Assembly (NCBI RefSeq): GCF_013416325.1
Contig: NZ_JACCGK010000009.1
Location: 142,463 to 206,462, forward strand
DNA: 64,000 nucleotides
From: Vreelandella sedimenti
Lineage (GTDB): Bacteria; Pseudomonadota; Gammaproteobacteria; Pseudomonadales; Halomonadaceae
Direction of reading: 5' to 3'
How positions within the stretch are numbered: position 1 is the first letter of the stretch; each line of letters opens with the position of its first letter. The position numbers and the translations under genes are program-made. A model generated the notes under the pieces. That model did no database searches and was not told where the DNA came from. It saw only the letters and a program-made list of their open reading frames with translations. Positions 27,101-35,200 of the stretch are shown here, one piece after another.

Positions 27101-27370
27101 GAGCTACGCTTTCGCCCCATCGTGATGACCTCCTTGGCATTCATCTTTGGTACCTTGCCGCTCGCATTGGCGACCGGTGCCAGCGACGTAAGCAGCCATC
27201 ACATTGGTACCACTGTCGCCATGGGTATGTTCTCAGTTGCCACCTTGGGCAGCCTGTTTATCCCCAGCTTCTACGCCATGATTGCAACCGTTTCTGATTG
27301 GCTAGGTCGCAAGATGAAGGGGAATAGGCATGATGGCTCACAACCGGCACTTGAGCATGACAAGCACTAG
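24182..27370 (+). CDS. RND multidrug efflux pump permease (AcrB/MexB family)
   Basis: Inner-membrane proton-driven pump of the HAE-1 family, 1062 residues and full length. It starts MNFSNFFISRPIFATVLAII, typical of AcrB. Twelve membrane segments flank two large periplasmic loops. TM4 carries the proton-relay aspartates in LSIGIVVDDAILVVENVER. The second half has MLVVVGLAAKNAILIVEFAE. The ATG overlaps the adaptor stop by one base. The substrate is not readable from sequence. A well-formed terminator follows. Operon control is probably by the TetR gene at 29306-29917, which shares an operator-like sequence. Confidence 0.96.
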   Translation: MNFSNFFISRPIFATVLAIIVTLVGVMSMRILPIEQYPSVVPPTVSVQAQFPGADAETVAQTVAAPIAEAINGVEDMLYMTSNSADNGLMSLSVAFDIGTDGDINTINVNNRVQGALSQLPEAVQSQGVTVELRSDSILMFIALTSPDGDYDNIYMQNYATLNVLDELRQVPGVGNAEVLGGGEFAMRIWMDPDKLAQYDLTPSEVASAIRAQNTEVPAGNLASTPQSEPRAYTYTITAGGRLNNVDDFRNIYLRTNSDGSSLNLEDVARIELGASFYGVDARLNGSTMTPIIINQQPGANALATAQGVRDTMEELAGRFPPGLEYVAPYDTTLFIDASVETVLHTFIEAFLIVIVILFIFLQNWRFTVIAMSVVPVAVVGTFAGFYMFGFSINLLTLFALVLSIGIVVDDAILVVENVERVLSEEDDISVRDATVRAMKEVGGPVIATSLIMAAVFVPVAFLGGFTGQIYQQFAITVAISVAISALMALTFTPALSAIFIKHKIAGAGQSKFKRALNTPLRLFDRLFAGITAAYMWVVKGLVRFWVLALALTVATGVGSYWLYANTPSTLVPETDQGVVLVSVSLPDAASLDRTQRYMSKLSAAIEDIPGVEYSSAVAGYDILSSAVNTARGVMFINLSPWSERDLTATELVGRIMGLGASIDGGSAMAFNLPPIMGLSTTGGFTGYLQSFDGATPRELYQASLQIMQKANQHPALNRVFTTFNVNVPSYRANIDQQKALSYGVALENINSALSNTFGNGFVNYFSYQNRNFQVYLQNEDEFRKTPEDVSSVYVRGGNGERIPLSEFVELERQTGPSVVSRFGVYAGAQFQGEPAAGYSSAQAIEAMDEVVQETLGTNWGMGWTGTAYQESNMGSAATLAIVFGLLMVFLILAAQYESWSLPLAVLTATPFAFLGGIGGIVLRGLDTSVYVQIGMLVVVGLAAKNAILIVEFAELQRKEQGKSIREAAITAAELRFRPIVMTSLAFIFGTLPLALATGASDVSSHHIGTTVAMGMFSVATLGSLFIPSFYAMIATVSDWLGRKMKGNRHDGSQPALEHDKH

Positions 27371-27400
27371 CCCTTAGCGATTAATCACCCGTAAGAACAG

Positions 27401-27434
27401 GCGGGTGCTCTCTTCGGATGGCACCCGCTTTTTA
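27401..27434 (+). terminator. Terminator of the efflux operon
   Basis: GCGGGTGC / GCACCCGC stem (27401-27408 and 27421-27428) with a 12-base loop and a TTTTTATT tail. Confidence 0.85.
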
Positions 27435-27556
27435 TTGCGGTAACGTTAATCAAGCTAGCTGACTAAGATCAAGGTAGAGGTGGCGCCCAAAAGCTAATCT
27501 GGACTAAGCTGGAAGTAACAATACATCACCGGCTAAGTACCGGGGGAGGCGCCATC

Positions 27557-28243
27557 ATGAACGATCTACTGCACGCTGCTACGCAGTTTCCGACCATCGT
27601 CTTTACGTTGCTACTCGGGCTGTTAGCCCTTTACTGGCTGTTAGTGATTATCCGTTTAGCCCCTCTGGAGCTGTTTGAACGCGATAGCCTCAAAGAAGAC
27701 CATCTCGCCAGCACGCTGGTTTCTCTAGGCTTCGCTGGGGTTCCCGCGACGCTGGCCTTGACGGTGATTCTGACCATTGCTGCAGTGCTTACATTAGCGA
27801 TCGAGCTACTGGTATTGCGGTGGCTACCGCTTGGCTTGATACGTATACCGGTAGGGGTGCTGGTGCTATGGGCTACGCTGGTGGTTGCTTCGCCTTTGGC
27901 GGCGATGCTCTGCCAGGCCTTACACCGTGAGCTGCACCGTTATCGCCCCTTCACGCGTCGCTGTTTACTAGGTCAAACGGTAGTGGTGACTGAGCGCGAA
28001 GGTACCGGTGAGCAGGCATTTGCAGCCATTGATAATGAGCCCAATAGCAGGGTCAAACTGCTTAGCAAGCACGATGCTCTGCCTGTACAGGGGGAACGCC
28101 GAGTGCTGGTGAAATACTTACCTGAAGAGGGCGCCTACCGCAGCGTCTCCGAGCAGGTGTATCTCGAAACGCGAGTTCGTTTGAACCGACTGCGGCTAAA
28201 CCAGAAAAATCGCCAATCAACTCATTACTCCACCTCCCACTAA
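27557..28243 (+). CDS. Membrane protein with C-terminal OB-fold-like domain (YqiJ/NfeD-like)
   Basis: 228 residues. There are three to four hydrophobic segments in the N-terminal 130 residues (FPTIVFTLLLGLLALYWLLV; LALTVILTIAAVLTLAIELL; IPVGVLVLWATLVVASPLAA). A soluble C-terminal part follows, with LGQTVVVTEREGTGEQAFAAI and GERRVLVKYLP, a pattern like the OB-fold of YqiJ/NfeD-family partners of flotillins. No flotillin gene lies nearby. GGGAGG precedes the ATG. The family assignment is by general architecture only and remains uncertain. Confidence 0.6.
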   Translation: MNDLLHAATQFPTIVFTLLLGLLALYWLLVIIRLAPLELFERDSLKEDHLASTLVSLGFAGVPATLALTVILTIAAVLTLAIELLVLRWLPLGLIRIPVGVLVLWATLVVASPLAAMLCQALHRELHRYRPFTRRCLLGQTVVVTEREGTGEQAFAAIDNEPNSRVKLLSKHDALPVQGERRVLVKYLPEEGAYRSVSEQVYLETRVRLNRLRLNQKNRQSTHYSTSH

Positions 28244-28270
28244 TACGACGTTCTATTTGAGGAGCGTCAC

Positions 28271-28297
28271 CGGGAAGCCTAAATGCTAGGCTTCCCG
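28271..28297. terminator. Hairpin between convergent genes
   Basis: Perfect 11-bp stem CGGGAAGCCTA / TAGGCTTCCCG with a 5-base loop. It is placed between the 3' ends of the OB-fold membrane protein gene and the alpha/beta hydrolase gene. No strong T-run in either direction. Confidence 0.55.
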
Positions 28298-28298
28298 G

Positions 28299-29228
28299 CT
28301 ATTTCCACCGCCGCCACTGCTGCGCCAGCCACTGCACTGCACGCTGCCAGGCTGAGGCGTTTTGCGTCTTGTCAACGGAGGTAGGGCGAGGTGCGGGGCG
28401 GTTTAAAAAGTCGTGAATGGGGTCTACCTGTGCCGGTTTATCCAACATGGGCGCGTGGCCACAGTCAGGCACTGTAAGCGTCACAAGCTGGGGGTGCGCT
28501 TCGGCCATCCGCGGCAGTGTTTCCGGGTCTAAAAGCGTGGACTCTTCACCGCGTATCACCATCACTGGGCAGCGAATATTCGCCCAGTCTGCCCACATGT
28601 CGCGCGGCGTATCGTGTACAAACTGTTCGCCAATGCGCGGATCAAAGTGATACGTCCAACTGCCATCCGGTAACCGACGGGCACTGTTGAGCGCTAGTTC
28701 GCGTCGTGCGGATTCACCGGTAATACCGAAACTAGCGTAGTGCTGGTTGAGCTCTTGTTGGAGTTCACTGAAGGTAGAGAAGCGGTGGGTAACACCGAAA
28801 TAGCTGGAGAGACCAATAAGACCCTGCGTGTTCAGCTCGGGGCCCACATCGTTAAGAATCAGCCGGGAAATACGCCCACTGTGCTGTGGGTCAGCTGCGA
28901 TCAACATGCCTAGCAGGCCACCCATCGAGGTGCCCAGCCAATCGATGTAATCGAGTTCAAAGTGGTCAAGCAGTGCTATCGCTACTGTCACGTAATGGCT
29001 ATAAAGGTAGTCGTGAGCAGGGAAAAGCGACCAACTTGATAAGCCGCGGCCAGGGGTGTCTGGGGCGATAATCCGCCATTCACTGCCGAGTTCCCGCGCC
29101 AGCGCGCTAAAGTCGCCACCGTGGCGAGCAAAGCCATGCCAGACGATCAAAGTGCGAGGGGCATTAGGGTTCCAAATGCGTACGGCGACTTCTAATTCGC
29201 GTATGCGAACAAACTCCAAGGCATCCAT
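28299..29228 (-). CDS. Alpha/beta fold hydrolase
   Basis: 309-residue serine hydrolase. The oxyanion segment is IVWHGFARHGGDF, the nucleophile elbow is GTSMGG, and the acid region lies in IRGEESTLLDPET. The catalytic histidine is in VPDCGHAPMLDKPAQV. The C-terminal 30 residues after the fold are Arg/Trp-rich (WQRAVQWLAQQWRRWK). The protein resembles the MhpC/haloperoxidase-like branch. Substrate is unknown. It lies divergent to nothing obvious and is followed on the same strand's upstream side by the TetR gene, from which it is separated by 77 bases. Confidence 0.85.
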   Translation of the reverse strand: MDALEFVRIRELEVAVRIWNPNAPRTLIVWHGFARHGGDFSALARELGSEWRIIAPDTPGRGLSSWSLFPAHDYLYSHYVTVAIALLDHFELDYIDWLGTSMGGLLGMLIAADPQHSGRISRLILNDVGPELNTQGLIGLSSYFGVTHRFSTFSELQQELNQHYASFGITGESARRELALNSARRLPDGSWTYHFDPRIGEQFVHDTPRDMWADWANIRCPVMVIRGEESTLLDPETLPRMAEAHPQLVTLTVPDCGHAPMLDKPAQVDPIHDFLNRPAPRPTSVDKTQNASAWQRAVQWLAQQWRRWK

Positions 29229-29305
29229 AGAGTACTCACACGGCTAAAACAGTAGGGCCAGTATAAGCATACTTGCTGCATTGCAGCGAGAGTGGGGTTC
29301 GATGT

Positions 29306-29917
29306 TTAACGCTGCATCATGCGAATAGAGGTATCAATCAGCTCGCCACCGCGTTCACGGATCGAAAAAGCTCCAGGGTTACGTAGCCAGTCGTGGAACA
29401 GGCCTCCCAGCATGGACTGCATCAAACGCGTTGCAATTTCGGGGCTAAGGTCTTCGCGCAACAATTGTTGCTGCTCAGCGAGCACAAAGACATTCAGCAT
29501 CTCTTCAAAACATTCGTTGCCGATCTGCTCCTGCATGTCAAGCGGGTTAATATCGCTGAAGAACTCGCAGCGATGCAGCAGGATGGAGAGTATTCGCTGA
29601 TAAGAAGGTTGCTCAAGGCGCACTAAACCTGCATGGCAGGCCAGTCGTATAGACTCCAGCGGTGATAGCTCGGCGTCAGCTTTGTCGACCTCATCCATTA
29701 GCGACTGGAAGGGCATGCGCACCTGTTCAACCAGCGCCATGAAAAGGTCACCTTTGTTTTTAAAGTGCCAATAAACGGCGCCGCGAGTAAGGCCTGCATG
29801 GCGAGCAATTTGCTCTAAAGAGGTGCGCGCCACGCCTTTGGCAAAAAATACCTCTTCAGCAGCTTCAAGCAGTGCTTCTCGTGTAGCAGCCGCTTCTGCT
29901 TTGGTCTTTCTTGCCAT
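29306..29917 (-). CDS. TetR family repressor, AcrR/TtgR-like
   Basis: 203-residue regulator. The N-terminal helix-turn-helix is in FAKGVARTSLEQIARHAGLTRGAVYWHFKNKGDLF, which is nearly identical in layout to AcrR, TtgR and MexR-type TetR repressors of RND pumps. The C-terminal ligand domain is divergent (YQRILSILLHRCEFF, LMQSMLGGLFHDWL), again AcrR-like. An operator-like element matching the one in front of the efflux operon lies about 60 bases upstream of its start, consistent with autorepression. The two loci are separated by two unrelated genes. The pump-regulator link is inference from the shared site. Confidence 0.9.
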   Translation of the reverse strand: MARKTKAEAAATREALLEAAEEVFFAKGVARTSLEQIARHAGLTRGAVYWHFKNKGDLFMALVEQVRMPFQSLMDEVDKADAELSPLESIRLACHAGLVRLEQPSYQRILSILLHRCEFFSDINPLDMQEQIGNECFEEMLNVFVLAEQQQLLREDLSPEIATRLMQSMLGGLFHDWLRNPGAFSIRERGGELIDTSIRMMQR

Positions 29918-29977
29918 GGAAATGCAACCTCATTATCGACACAGTATGGTCATATTTTAACCTAAGAGGGAGAACAT

Positions 29978-29996
29978 TTACATTCAAAACTGTATG
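29978..29996 (-). promoter_or_regulatory. AcrR/TtgR-type operator upstream of the tetR gene
   Basis: On the minus strand CATACA-N4-TGAATGTAA, the same 15 fixed bases and spacing as the site at 21235-21253. It is about 60 bases upstream of the TetR start codon. Confidence 0.6.
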
Positions 29997-30132
29997 GTTA
30001 AATGAGCCATCTCATAACGTGAGTTAACAAATTCGTCATTTCACGACTGAAAGCGTATAAACAGGCAATGAAACTGGCCCACATCGTACTATCGTCGTGA
30101 GCAAAACGAATTAAAAAAACAGGACAGAAAGC

Positions 30133-31164
30133 ATGGCGCGAGCTCCTTTTCAGCTGGGCGAGCATACCATTATGCCCGGCCAACGCTTACAAGTTGATGT
30201 GCCGGTGGCGCGCTTATATACCCATACGCCCCTGCATATTCCTGTCGAAGTCGTGCATGGCCGCAAGGATGGGCCAGTGCTATTGGTATGTGGTGGCATT
30301 CACGGCGATGAAATCAACGGTGTGGAGATTGTCCGCCGGGTACTGCGCGCGAAAGCAATCAATAGTATCCGCGGTACCCTGATCGCGGTACCGGTAGTCA
30401 ATGTGTTTGGCTTTTTACAGCAAACCCGCTACTTGCCCGATCGGCGTGATCTCAATCGCTGCTTTCCGGGCAGTGAGTCGGGCTCGTTAGGTGGGCGCAT
30501 CGCGGCCCTGTTCCGTGAAAAAATTGTCGATCACGCTACCCATATTATTGATCTGCACACCGGGGCTATTCACCGCACCAACTTGCCGCAAATTCGTGCC
30601 CAGCTGCAAATCGGCAGCGAAACCGAGCGTATGGCCGATGCTTTCGGCGCACCCGTGGTACTGAATGCGGAACTGCGTGAAGGTAGCTTGCGGCACTACG
30701 CCCAGACGCGCGGTATTCCAGTGCTGACCTATGAAGCCGGCGAGGCGCTGCGTTTTGACGAGTGGGCGATTGCCCCAGGGGTTCGCGGTGTGCTGCGAGT
30801 CATGCGCCGACTAGGCATGCTGACCGGCGAACAGCGCCGCCGTACGCCAGCACCCGCAGAGCTTGCCAAAGGGTCAAGCTGGGCCCGGGCACCTACTGAT
30901 GGCATTTTGCGCCCCAAGGTGCGCTTAGGCGCTCGCGTTGCGAAAGGCGAGGTGCTGGGCAAGGTCGCCGACCCCTTTGGCAATGATGAGGGTGAAGTGC
31001 GCGCTGTCGCCGATGGTATTGTGATTGGCATGAGTCGCTTGCCGTTGGCCAATGAAGGCGAGGCGCTGTTCCATATTGCCCGTTTTGATGAAATTGATGA
31101 GGCAGAAACGGCTATTGAGAGCTTTAACTCAAGCTTGGTACCGCCACCTGATTCGTTTTATTAA
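30133..31164 (+). CDS. Succinylglutamate desuccinylase/aspartoacylase family protein
   Basis: 343-residue zinc deacylase of the AstE/AspA family (M14-like fold). Zinc ligands are in GGIHGDEINGVE (His and Glu) and in IIDLHTGAIHRTN (His). The catalytic Glu is in VLTYEAGEAL. The C-terminal part is a lipoyl-like beta-barrel module (DGILRPKVRLGARVAKGEVLGKV), common in the COG3608 branch. This points to a peptide/N-acyl-amino-acid deacylase rather than true AstE. Substrate is unknown. It starts 135 bases beyond the divergent tetR operator. A GGACAG motif precedes the ATG. Confidence 0.88.
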   Translation: MARAPFQLGEHTIMPGQRLQVDVPVARLYTHTPLHIPVEVVHGRKDGPVLLVCGGIHGDEINGVEIVRRVLRAKAINSIRGTLIAVPVVNVFGFLQQTRYLPDRRDLNRCFPGSESGSLGGRIAALFREKIVDHATHIIDLHTGAIHRTNLPQIRAQLQIGSETERMADAFGAPVVLNAELREGSLRHYAQTRGIPVLTYEAGEALRFDEWAIAPGVRGVLRVMRRLGMLTGEQRRRTPAPAELAKGSSWARAPTDGILRPKVRLGARVAKGEVLGKVADPFGNDEGEVRAVADGIVIGMSRLPLANEGEALFHIARFDEIDEAETAIESFNSSLVPPPDSFY

Positions 31165-31294
31165 TCGTTGTTCATAATTAAAAGCTATCGCTTCAATAGT
31201 TAAGGATTAGCTACTATAAATGGCAAGTCAGCAGCCATTTGACTATACCTAAGGATGGGCTTTGTTAGCGGCTGCTAAAAATGATAACAACCCG

Positions 31295-31433
31295 GGTTTG
31301 TACGAAAAGTCGGCGAGCGAAGACTAGACAAGGCAAAAATCAACGAAAAAGCGAAGTTTACGGGGTGTAAATGAGCATTTTGAGGCGATTTTTAACGCCG
31401 TATTGTCGAGCGCAGGCAGTTTTCGTACAAAGC
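31295..31433. mobile_element. MITE-like palindromic element
   Basis: About 139 bp bounded by inverted termini TTTGTACGAAAA (31297-31308) and TTTTCGTACAAA (31420-31431). The whole element is an imperfect palindrome centred on TTTACGGGGTGTAAA. The two halves share GGNTTTGTACGAAAA at the ends and AAAAATC inside. It has no coding capacity. Such elements are normally spread in trans by a transposase or fold as RNA hairpins. No clear target-site duplication was seen. Confidence 0.65.
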
Positions 31434-31515
31434 CTAAAACAAATAGCTAGGCTTTCATCGAACTCGAACGAGTGGCGATCAAACGCCACGTCTACCGTGA
31501 CATGGAGGAACAGCG

Positions 31516-32988
31516 ATGACGAGCGATAAACCTAAGCACACCACGACAGATGCGGGCATACCGGTTAGCAGTGATGAACACTCACTCTCAGTAGGCCCAG
31601 ATGGGCCGATTGTTCTGCATGATCACTACTTGATGGAGCAGATGGCTGCCTTTAACCGGGAAATGATTCCGGATCGTCAGCCCCACGCAAAAGGGAGTGG
31701 CGCCTTTGGTCACTTCCAAGTAACTCACGACGTTAGCCAATACACCAAGGCTGACTTTCTCCAGCCGGGTAAGAAAACCGAGATGTTGGCTCGTTTCTCG
31801 ACGGTGGCCGGTGAGTCGGGTAGCCCGGACACCTGGCGCGATCCCCGTGGCTTCTCGCTGAAGTTCTACACCGAAGAGGGCAACTTCGACATGGTGGGTA
31901 ATAATACCCCTGTGTTCTTCGTTCGCGATCCGCTCAAATTCCAGCACTTTATCCACTCACAAAAGCGTCGAGCGGATAACGGCTTGCGTGATCACGATAT
32001 GCAGTGGGACTTCTGGACGCTTTCTCCGCAATCTGCACACCAGGTAACTTGGCTAATGGGCGATCGTGGTATCCCCGCCACTTGGCGCCACATGAACGGC
32101 TATTCCAGCCATACCTATATGTGGGTGAACGCTGAAGGCGAGCGCTTCTGGGTGAAGTACCACTTCAAGACTGACCAGGGCATTAAGTGCATGACCCAGG
32201 AACAGGCCGATAAGATGGCGGGTGCGGATGCCGACTACCATCGCCGCGACCTGTTCGACGCCATCAAACGCGGCGATCATCCCACCTGGACGCTGCAAGT
32301 TCAGATTATGCCGTTTGAAGATGCCAAGACCTACCACATCAACCCCTTCGATTTGACCAAGGTGTGGCCACACGCCGACTACCCGCTGAAAGAAGTCGGT
32401 AAGATGACGTTGGATCGCAACCCCGTCGATTTCCACAGCCAAATCGAACAGGCCGCGTTTCAGCCCAGCAACGCCGTGCCGGGCACCGGTTTCTCGCCGG
32501 ATAAAATGCTGTTGGCGCGGGTAATATCCTACGCTGATGCGCACCGCGCGCGTTTAGGGGTCAACTACCAAGATATCCCCGTTAACTCGCCCAAGACCCC
32601 GGTTAACAGCTACAGCCAGGGTGGTCAGATGCGTATTTCCCACTCCACCGACCCGGTGTACGCACCTAATAGCAAAGGGGGCGCGCACGCCAATCCGGAA
32701 AGGTACCCGGAAGATGCGGTATGGGAGACTGACGGCGAGTTGGTTCGCGCCGCCTACACGCTGCGCTCGGGCGATGGCGACTTCAACCAAGCCAATGACC
32801 TGGTAAATAAGGTAATGGATGATGCTGCCCGCGACCGATTGGTAAACAATATTGTGGGCCACGTTTCCGATGGTGTTGAAGAGCCGGTGCTATCACGGGT
32901 ATTTGAGTACTGGAAAAACGTCGACCAAACTATCGGCGAGCGTGTCGAGCAGGGCGTAATGGCGAACCGCCGGGAAAACGGTCAGTAA
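31516..32988 (+). CDS. katA: Catalase (haem, clade 3, KatA type)
   Basis: Decomposes hydrogen peroxide. It is cytoplasmic, 490 residues, typical of small-subunit catalases. The active-site histidine region is [20 protein letters not shown]. The Asn region is [19 protein letters not shown]. The proximal haem tyrosine is in [30 protein letters not shown] precedes the ATG. The gene is monocistronic with a strong terminator. A short GTGGCG / CGCCAC hairpin lies just upstream (31472-31489). No OxyR box was convincingly identified. Confidence 0.96.
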   Translation: MTSDKPKHTTTDAGIPVSSDEHSLSVGPDGPIVLHDHYLMEQMAAFNREMIPDRQPHAKGSGAFGHFQVTHDVSQYTKADFLQPGKKTEMLARFSTVAGESGSPDTWRDPRGFSLKFYTEEGNFDMVGNNTPVFFVRDPLKFQHFIHSQKRRADNGLRDHDMQWDFWTLSPQSAHQVTWLMGDRGIPATWRHMNGYSSHTYMWVNAEGERFWVKYHFKTDQGIKCMTQEQADKMAGADADYHRRDLFDAIKRGDHPTWTLQVQIMPFEDAKTYHINPFDLTKVWPHADYPLKEVGKMTLDRNPVDFHSQIEQAAFQPSNAVPGTGFSPDKMLLARVISYADAHRARLGVNYQDIPVNSPKTPVNSYSQGGQMRISHSTDPVYAPNSKGGAHANPERYPEDAVWETDGELVRAAYTLRSGDGDFNQANDLVNKVMDDAARDRLVNNIVGHVSDGVEEPVLSRVFEYWKNVDQTIGERVEQGVMANRRENGQ

Positions 32989-33009
32989 GCTTACGCTACT
33001 GGGAACACG

Positions 33010-33040
33010 AACCCGCTACGCTTGCGTAGCGGGTTTTTTA
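33010..33040 (+). terminator. Terminator of katA
   Basis: 12-bp perfect stem AACCCGCTACGC / GCGTAGCGGGTT with a 2-base loop and a T-run. It is shared with the 3' end of the convergent dusA gene, whose stop codon lies at its right edge. Confidence 0.88.
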
Positions 33041-34075
33041 TACAACGCACTCGGGTTCGTTCACTAAGCTAAGCGCGTCATCAAATAGGCGCAATCCTGC
33101 GCCTTCTTTATGGGCGTGTTCTGACAAATGACGCCGGAAGCGCCTTCCGCCAGGGCAACCCTGAAACAAGCCCAGCAGGTGGCGGGTGATGTGATTTAGC
33201 TTTGCACCTTCATCCAGGCGCTGCTGAATATACGGCCGGAAAGCTATTGCGGCATCCAAGCGGCTCGCCGCCGGGCCTTTTTTACCAAACAGCTGCTCAT
33301 CGACGCCCGCCAGCATCCAAGGGTTTTGATATGCCTCACGCCCCACCATTACACTATCCACATGGGTGAGCTGCGCTTGGCACTCTGCCAGCGTTTTAAT
33401 CCCACCGTTAATGCCGATATGCAATTCAGGACGGCTCTGCTTTAAACGGTGAACGCGGGGGTAGTTAAGCGGCGGCACATCGCGGTTCTGCTTAGGCGAC
33501 AAACCCTGCAGCCACGCCTTGCGGGCGTGAACCGTGAACACCTCGCAGCCTGCGTCAGCAACGATAGCTATAAACCGCTCAAGGTCGGCATCTTCATCCT
33601 GGTCATCAATGCCAATACGGCACTTCACCGTGACCGGAATAGACACTGCTGCCTGCATCGCCCGCACGGCATCGGCCACCTTTTCGGGGTAGCCCATCAA
33701 GCACGCGCCAATCAGGTTGTTCTGCACGCGGTCACTCGGGCAACCCACGTTCAGGTTCACCTCGTCATAGCCCCACGCCTCGGCGATCGCCGCACACTCC
33801 GCCAGCTCACCAGCATCGCTGCCGCCTAACTGAAGCGCAAGCGGATGCTCCATCTCGCTATAGCCCAAAAAGCGCTTACGGGGAGTTCCGCGCAAAATCG
33901 CACCGGTAGTGACCATCTCGGTATACAGCAGCGCCCGCTTAGTTAACGTGCGTGCAAACGCTCTGTAGTCGCGGGTTGTCCAATCCATCATGGGCGCGAC
34001 GGAGAAAGTTCTATCCAGCTCCGGGCGGGCAATGCCTGACTTCATGCGGGTTTGCGCGGTTGTGTTATCATTCAT
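33038..34075 (-). CDS. dusA: tRNA-dihydrouridine(20/20a) synthase
   Basis: FMN enzyme that reduces U20/U20a in tRNA D-loops. It is 345 residues. The FMN-binding start is SVAPMMDWTTRDYRAFAR. The catalytic cysteine is in LNVGCPSDRVQNN. The DusA-type segments LALQLGGSDAGELAECA and GINGGIKTLAECQAQLTHVDSVMVGREAYQNPW are present. The start is the ATG at 34075, with an internal ATG giving MKSGIARPELDRTF also possible. dusA is a documented integration site for genomic islands, whose integrases attack its 5' end. The integrase-like remnant and repeats just upstream fit that. Confidence 0.95.
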   Translation of the reverse strand: MNDNTTAQTRMKSGIARPELDRTFSVAPMMDWTTRDYRAFARTLTKRALLYTEMVTTGAILRGTPRKRFLGYSEMEHPLALQLGGSDAGELAECAAIAEAWGYDEVNLNVGCPSDRVQNNLIGACLMGYPEKVADAVRAMQAAVSIPVTVKCRIGIDDQDEDADLERFIAIVADAGCEVFTVHARKAWLQGLSPKQNRDVPPLNYPRVHRLKQSRPELHIGINGGIKTLAECQAQLTHVDSVMVGREAYQNPWMLAGVDEQLFGKKGPAASRLDAAIAFRPYIQQRLDEGAKLNHITRHLLGLFQGCPGGRRFRRHLSEHAHKEGAGLRLFDDALSLVNEPECVV

Positions 34076-34111
34076 AACTGTTCATATTTACAGTAGTTGA
34101 GCCACGTTTTT

Positions 34112-34167
34112 AGCTAATTGGTGTCACAAATTTGGCACTTCGTGGCACTTTCATTTGTCACTTTTCG
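34112..34167. repeat. Cluster of short repeats resembling integrase arm sites
   Basis: Three imperfect copies of a (G)GCACTT / GTCACTTTT motif (TTGGCACTT, TGGCACTTT, TGTCACTTTT) within about 50 bases between dusA and the integrase fragment. Arm-type integrase sites have this layout. The interpretation is inference. Confidence 0.4.
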
Positions 34168-34175
34168 AGGCAGTG

Positions 34176-34325
34176 ATGGCGACGATCGTGAAGCGTCTAA
34201 AAAGGGACGGTAGTTTCTCATATACTGCCCATTTTAGCATTCCGAGAAAGGGCCATACGCTAAAGCTTGGGTTTAAGCAGCAAACACCGCATACACCATC
34301 TGCAATGCCAATCCCATCAGCATAA
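34176..34325 (+). pseudogene. Remnant of a dusA-targeting tyrosine integrase (N-terminus only)
   Basis: The frame from 34176 begins MATIVKRLKRDGSFSY and continues into IPRKGHTLKLGF before it meets the 3' end of the TauE gene at 34273 and stops 16 codons later. The first about 33 residues match the N-terminal strand pattern (MATI.KR...DG..SY.A...RKG) of many phage and island integrases. Orientation is away from the dusA 5' end, exactly where such integrases sit. No catalytic domain remains. The call is from memory of the family. Confidence 0.55.
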
Positions 34326-35079
34326 AAGCGAATACCTGTTTGAGAAGTTTGACGGGTAGCCTATGCGCTAATTTTGCTCCGATGGGAGCCGTTAGAATAC
34401 TGAAGGGCGCCATGAGCAGTAGCGCGGGCAGGTAAACGTAGCCGAGCGCTGCACTGGGCAGCCCTTGGGTAGACCATCCGTTGATTATGTAGCCAAGTGC
34501 ACCAGCAACCGCGATCGGTAGCCCTACGGCTGCCGAGGTGCCTATTGCGCGGGGTAGCTTGACGTTACACCAGGTGAGAAAGGGCACTGTTAGTGAGCCA
34601 CCGCCAATGGCAACGAGCGCGGAAATGCCACCAATGCCCAACCCCACACCGCTTACGCCAAGAGGGCCGGGTAAGCCGCGGCTCGGTTTGGGCTTGATGT
34701 TTGCCAGCATCTGGAGCGACATTAGCACCATAAAACAGGCGAAAAAGATGGCAAGGCCGTGGGTGGGTAGCAGCGCAGCGATAAATGTCGCCAAAAAGGT
34801 GCCCACTAATATGCCTGGAGTAATAAAGCGCACGATGTCCCAGCGAACGGCCCCGTGCCGATGGTGGGAAAGCAGGCTAGCGGTAGAGGCGGGAATGATG
34901 GCCGCCATGGCGGTGCCCAAAGCCAAGTGGGCAAGGTGCTCGTGGGGCACGCCTTGGAGTACAAAAAGCGACGTCAGAATTGGCACCATAATGCCGCCAC
35001 CACCAATCCCCAATAAGCCCGCCATCAAGCCCACAAAACCGCCCAGTGCTACATAGGCCAACCACCAAATGATGTCCAA
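34273..35079 (-). CDS. TauE/SafE family sulfite exporter-like membrane protein (TSUP)
   Basis: 268-residue inner-membrane protein with eight predicted hydrophobic segments. It has the two half-repeats of the TSUP family. The first is GGFVGLMAGLLGIGGGGIMVPIL and the second is SALVAIGGGSLTVPFL. Members move sulfite, sulfoacetate or other small organosulfur anions. The substrate here is unknown. The start is a TTG at 35079, supported by AGGAG about 8 bases upstream. No ATG lies near. Its 3' end abuts the integrase remnant, so it was at the edge of the former insertion. Confidence 0.87.
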   Translation of the reverse strand: MDIIWWLAYVALGGFVGLMAGLLGIGGGGIMVPILTSLFVLQGVPHEHLAHLALGTAMAAIIPASTASLLSHHRHGAVRWDIVRFITPGILVGTFLATFIAALLPTHGLAIFFACFMVLMSLQMLANIKPKPSRGLPGPLGVSGVGLGIGGISALVAIGGGSLTVPFLTWCNVKLPRAIGTSAAVGLPIAVAGALGYIINGWSTQGLPSAALGYVYLPALLLMAPFSILTAPIGAKLAHRLPVKLLKQVFAFMLMGLALQMVYAVFAA

Positions 35080-35200
35080 AGCCGCTGCTCCTAAAAGTGT
35101 CTTGTTAGCATGATAAGCATATTATACCTGAAGCGGTGCCTGTAGCGGGGCCAATACAAGTATTCCACTGTGGTAGCGGCTATGCAGTGGTAAGCTGCTA

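Noticed and set aside
34176-34325. Complete small gene starting at 34176
   Set aside because: The frame runs into the 3' end of the intact TauE gene in antisense. Only the first part has family character, so it is called a remnant.
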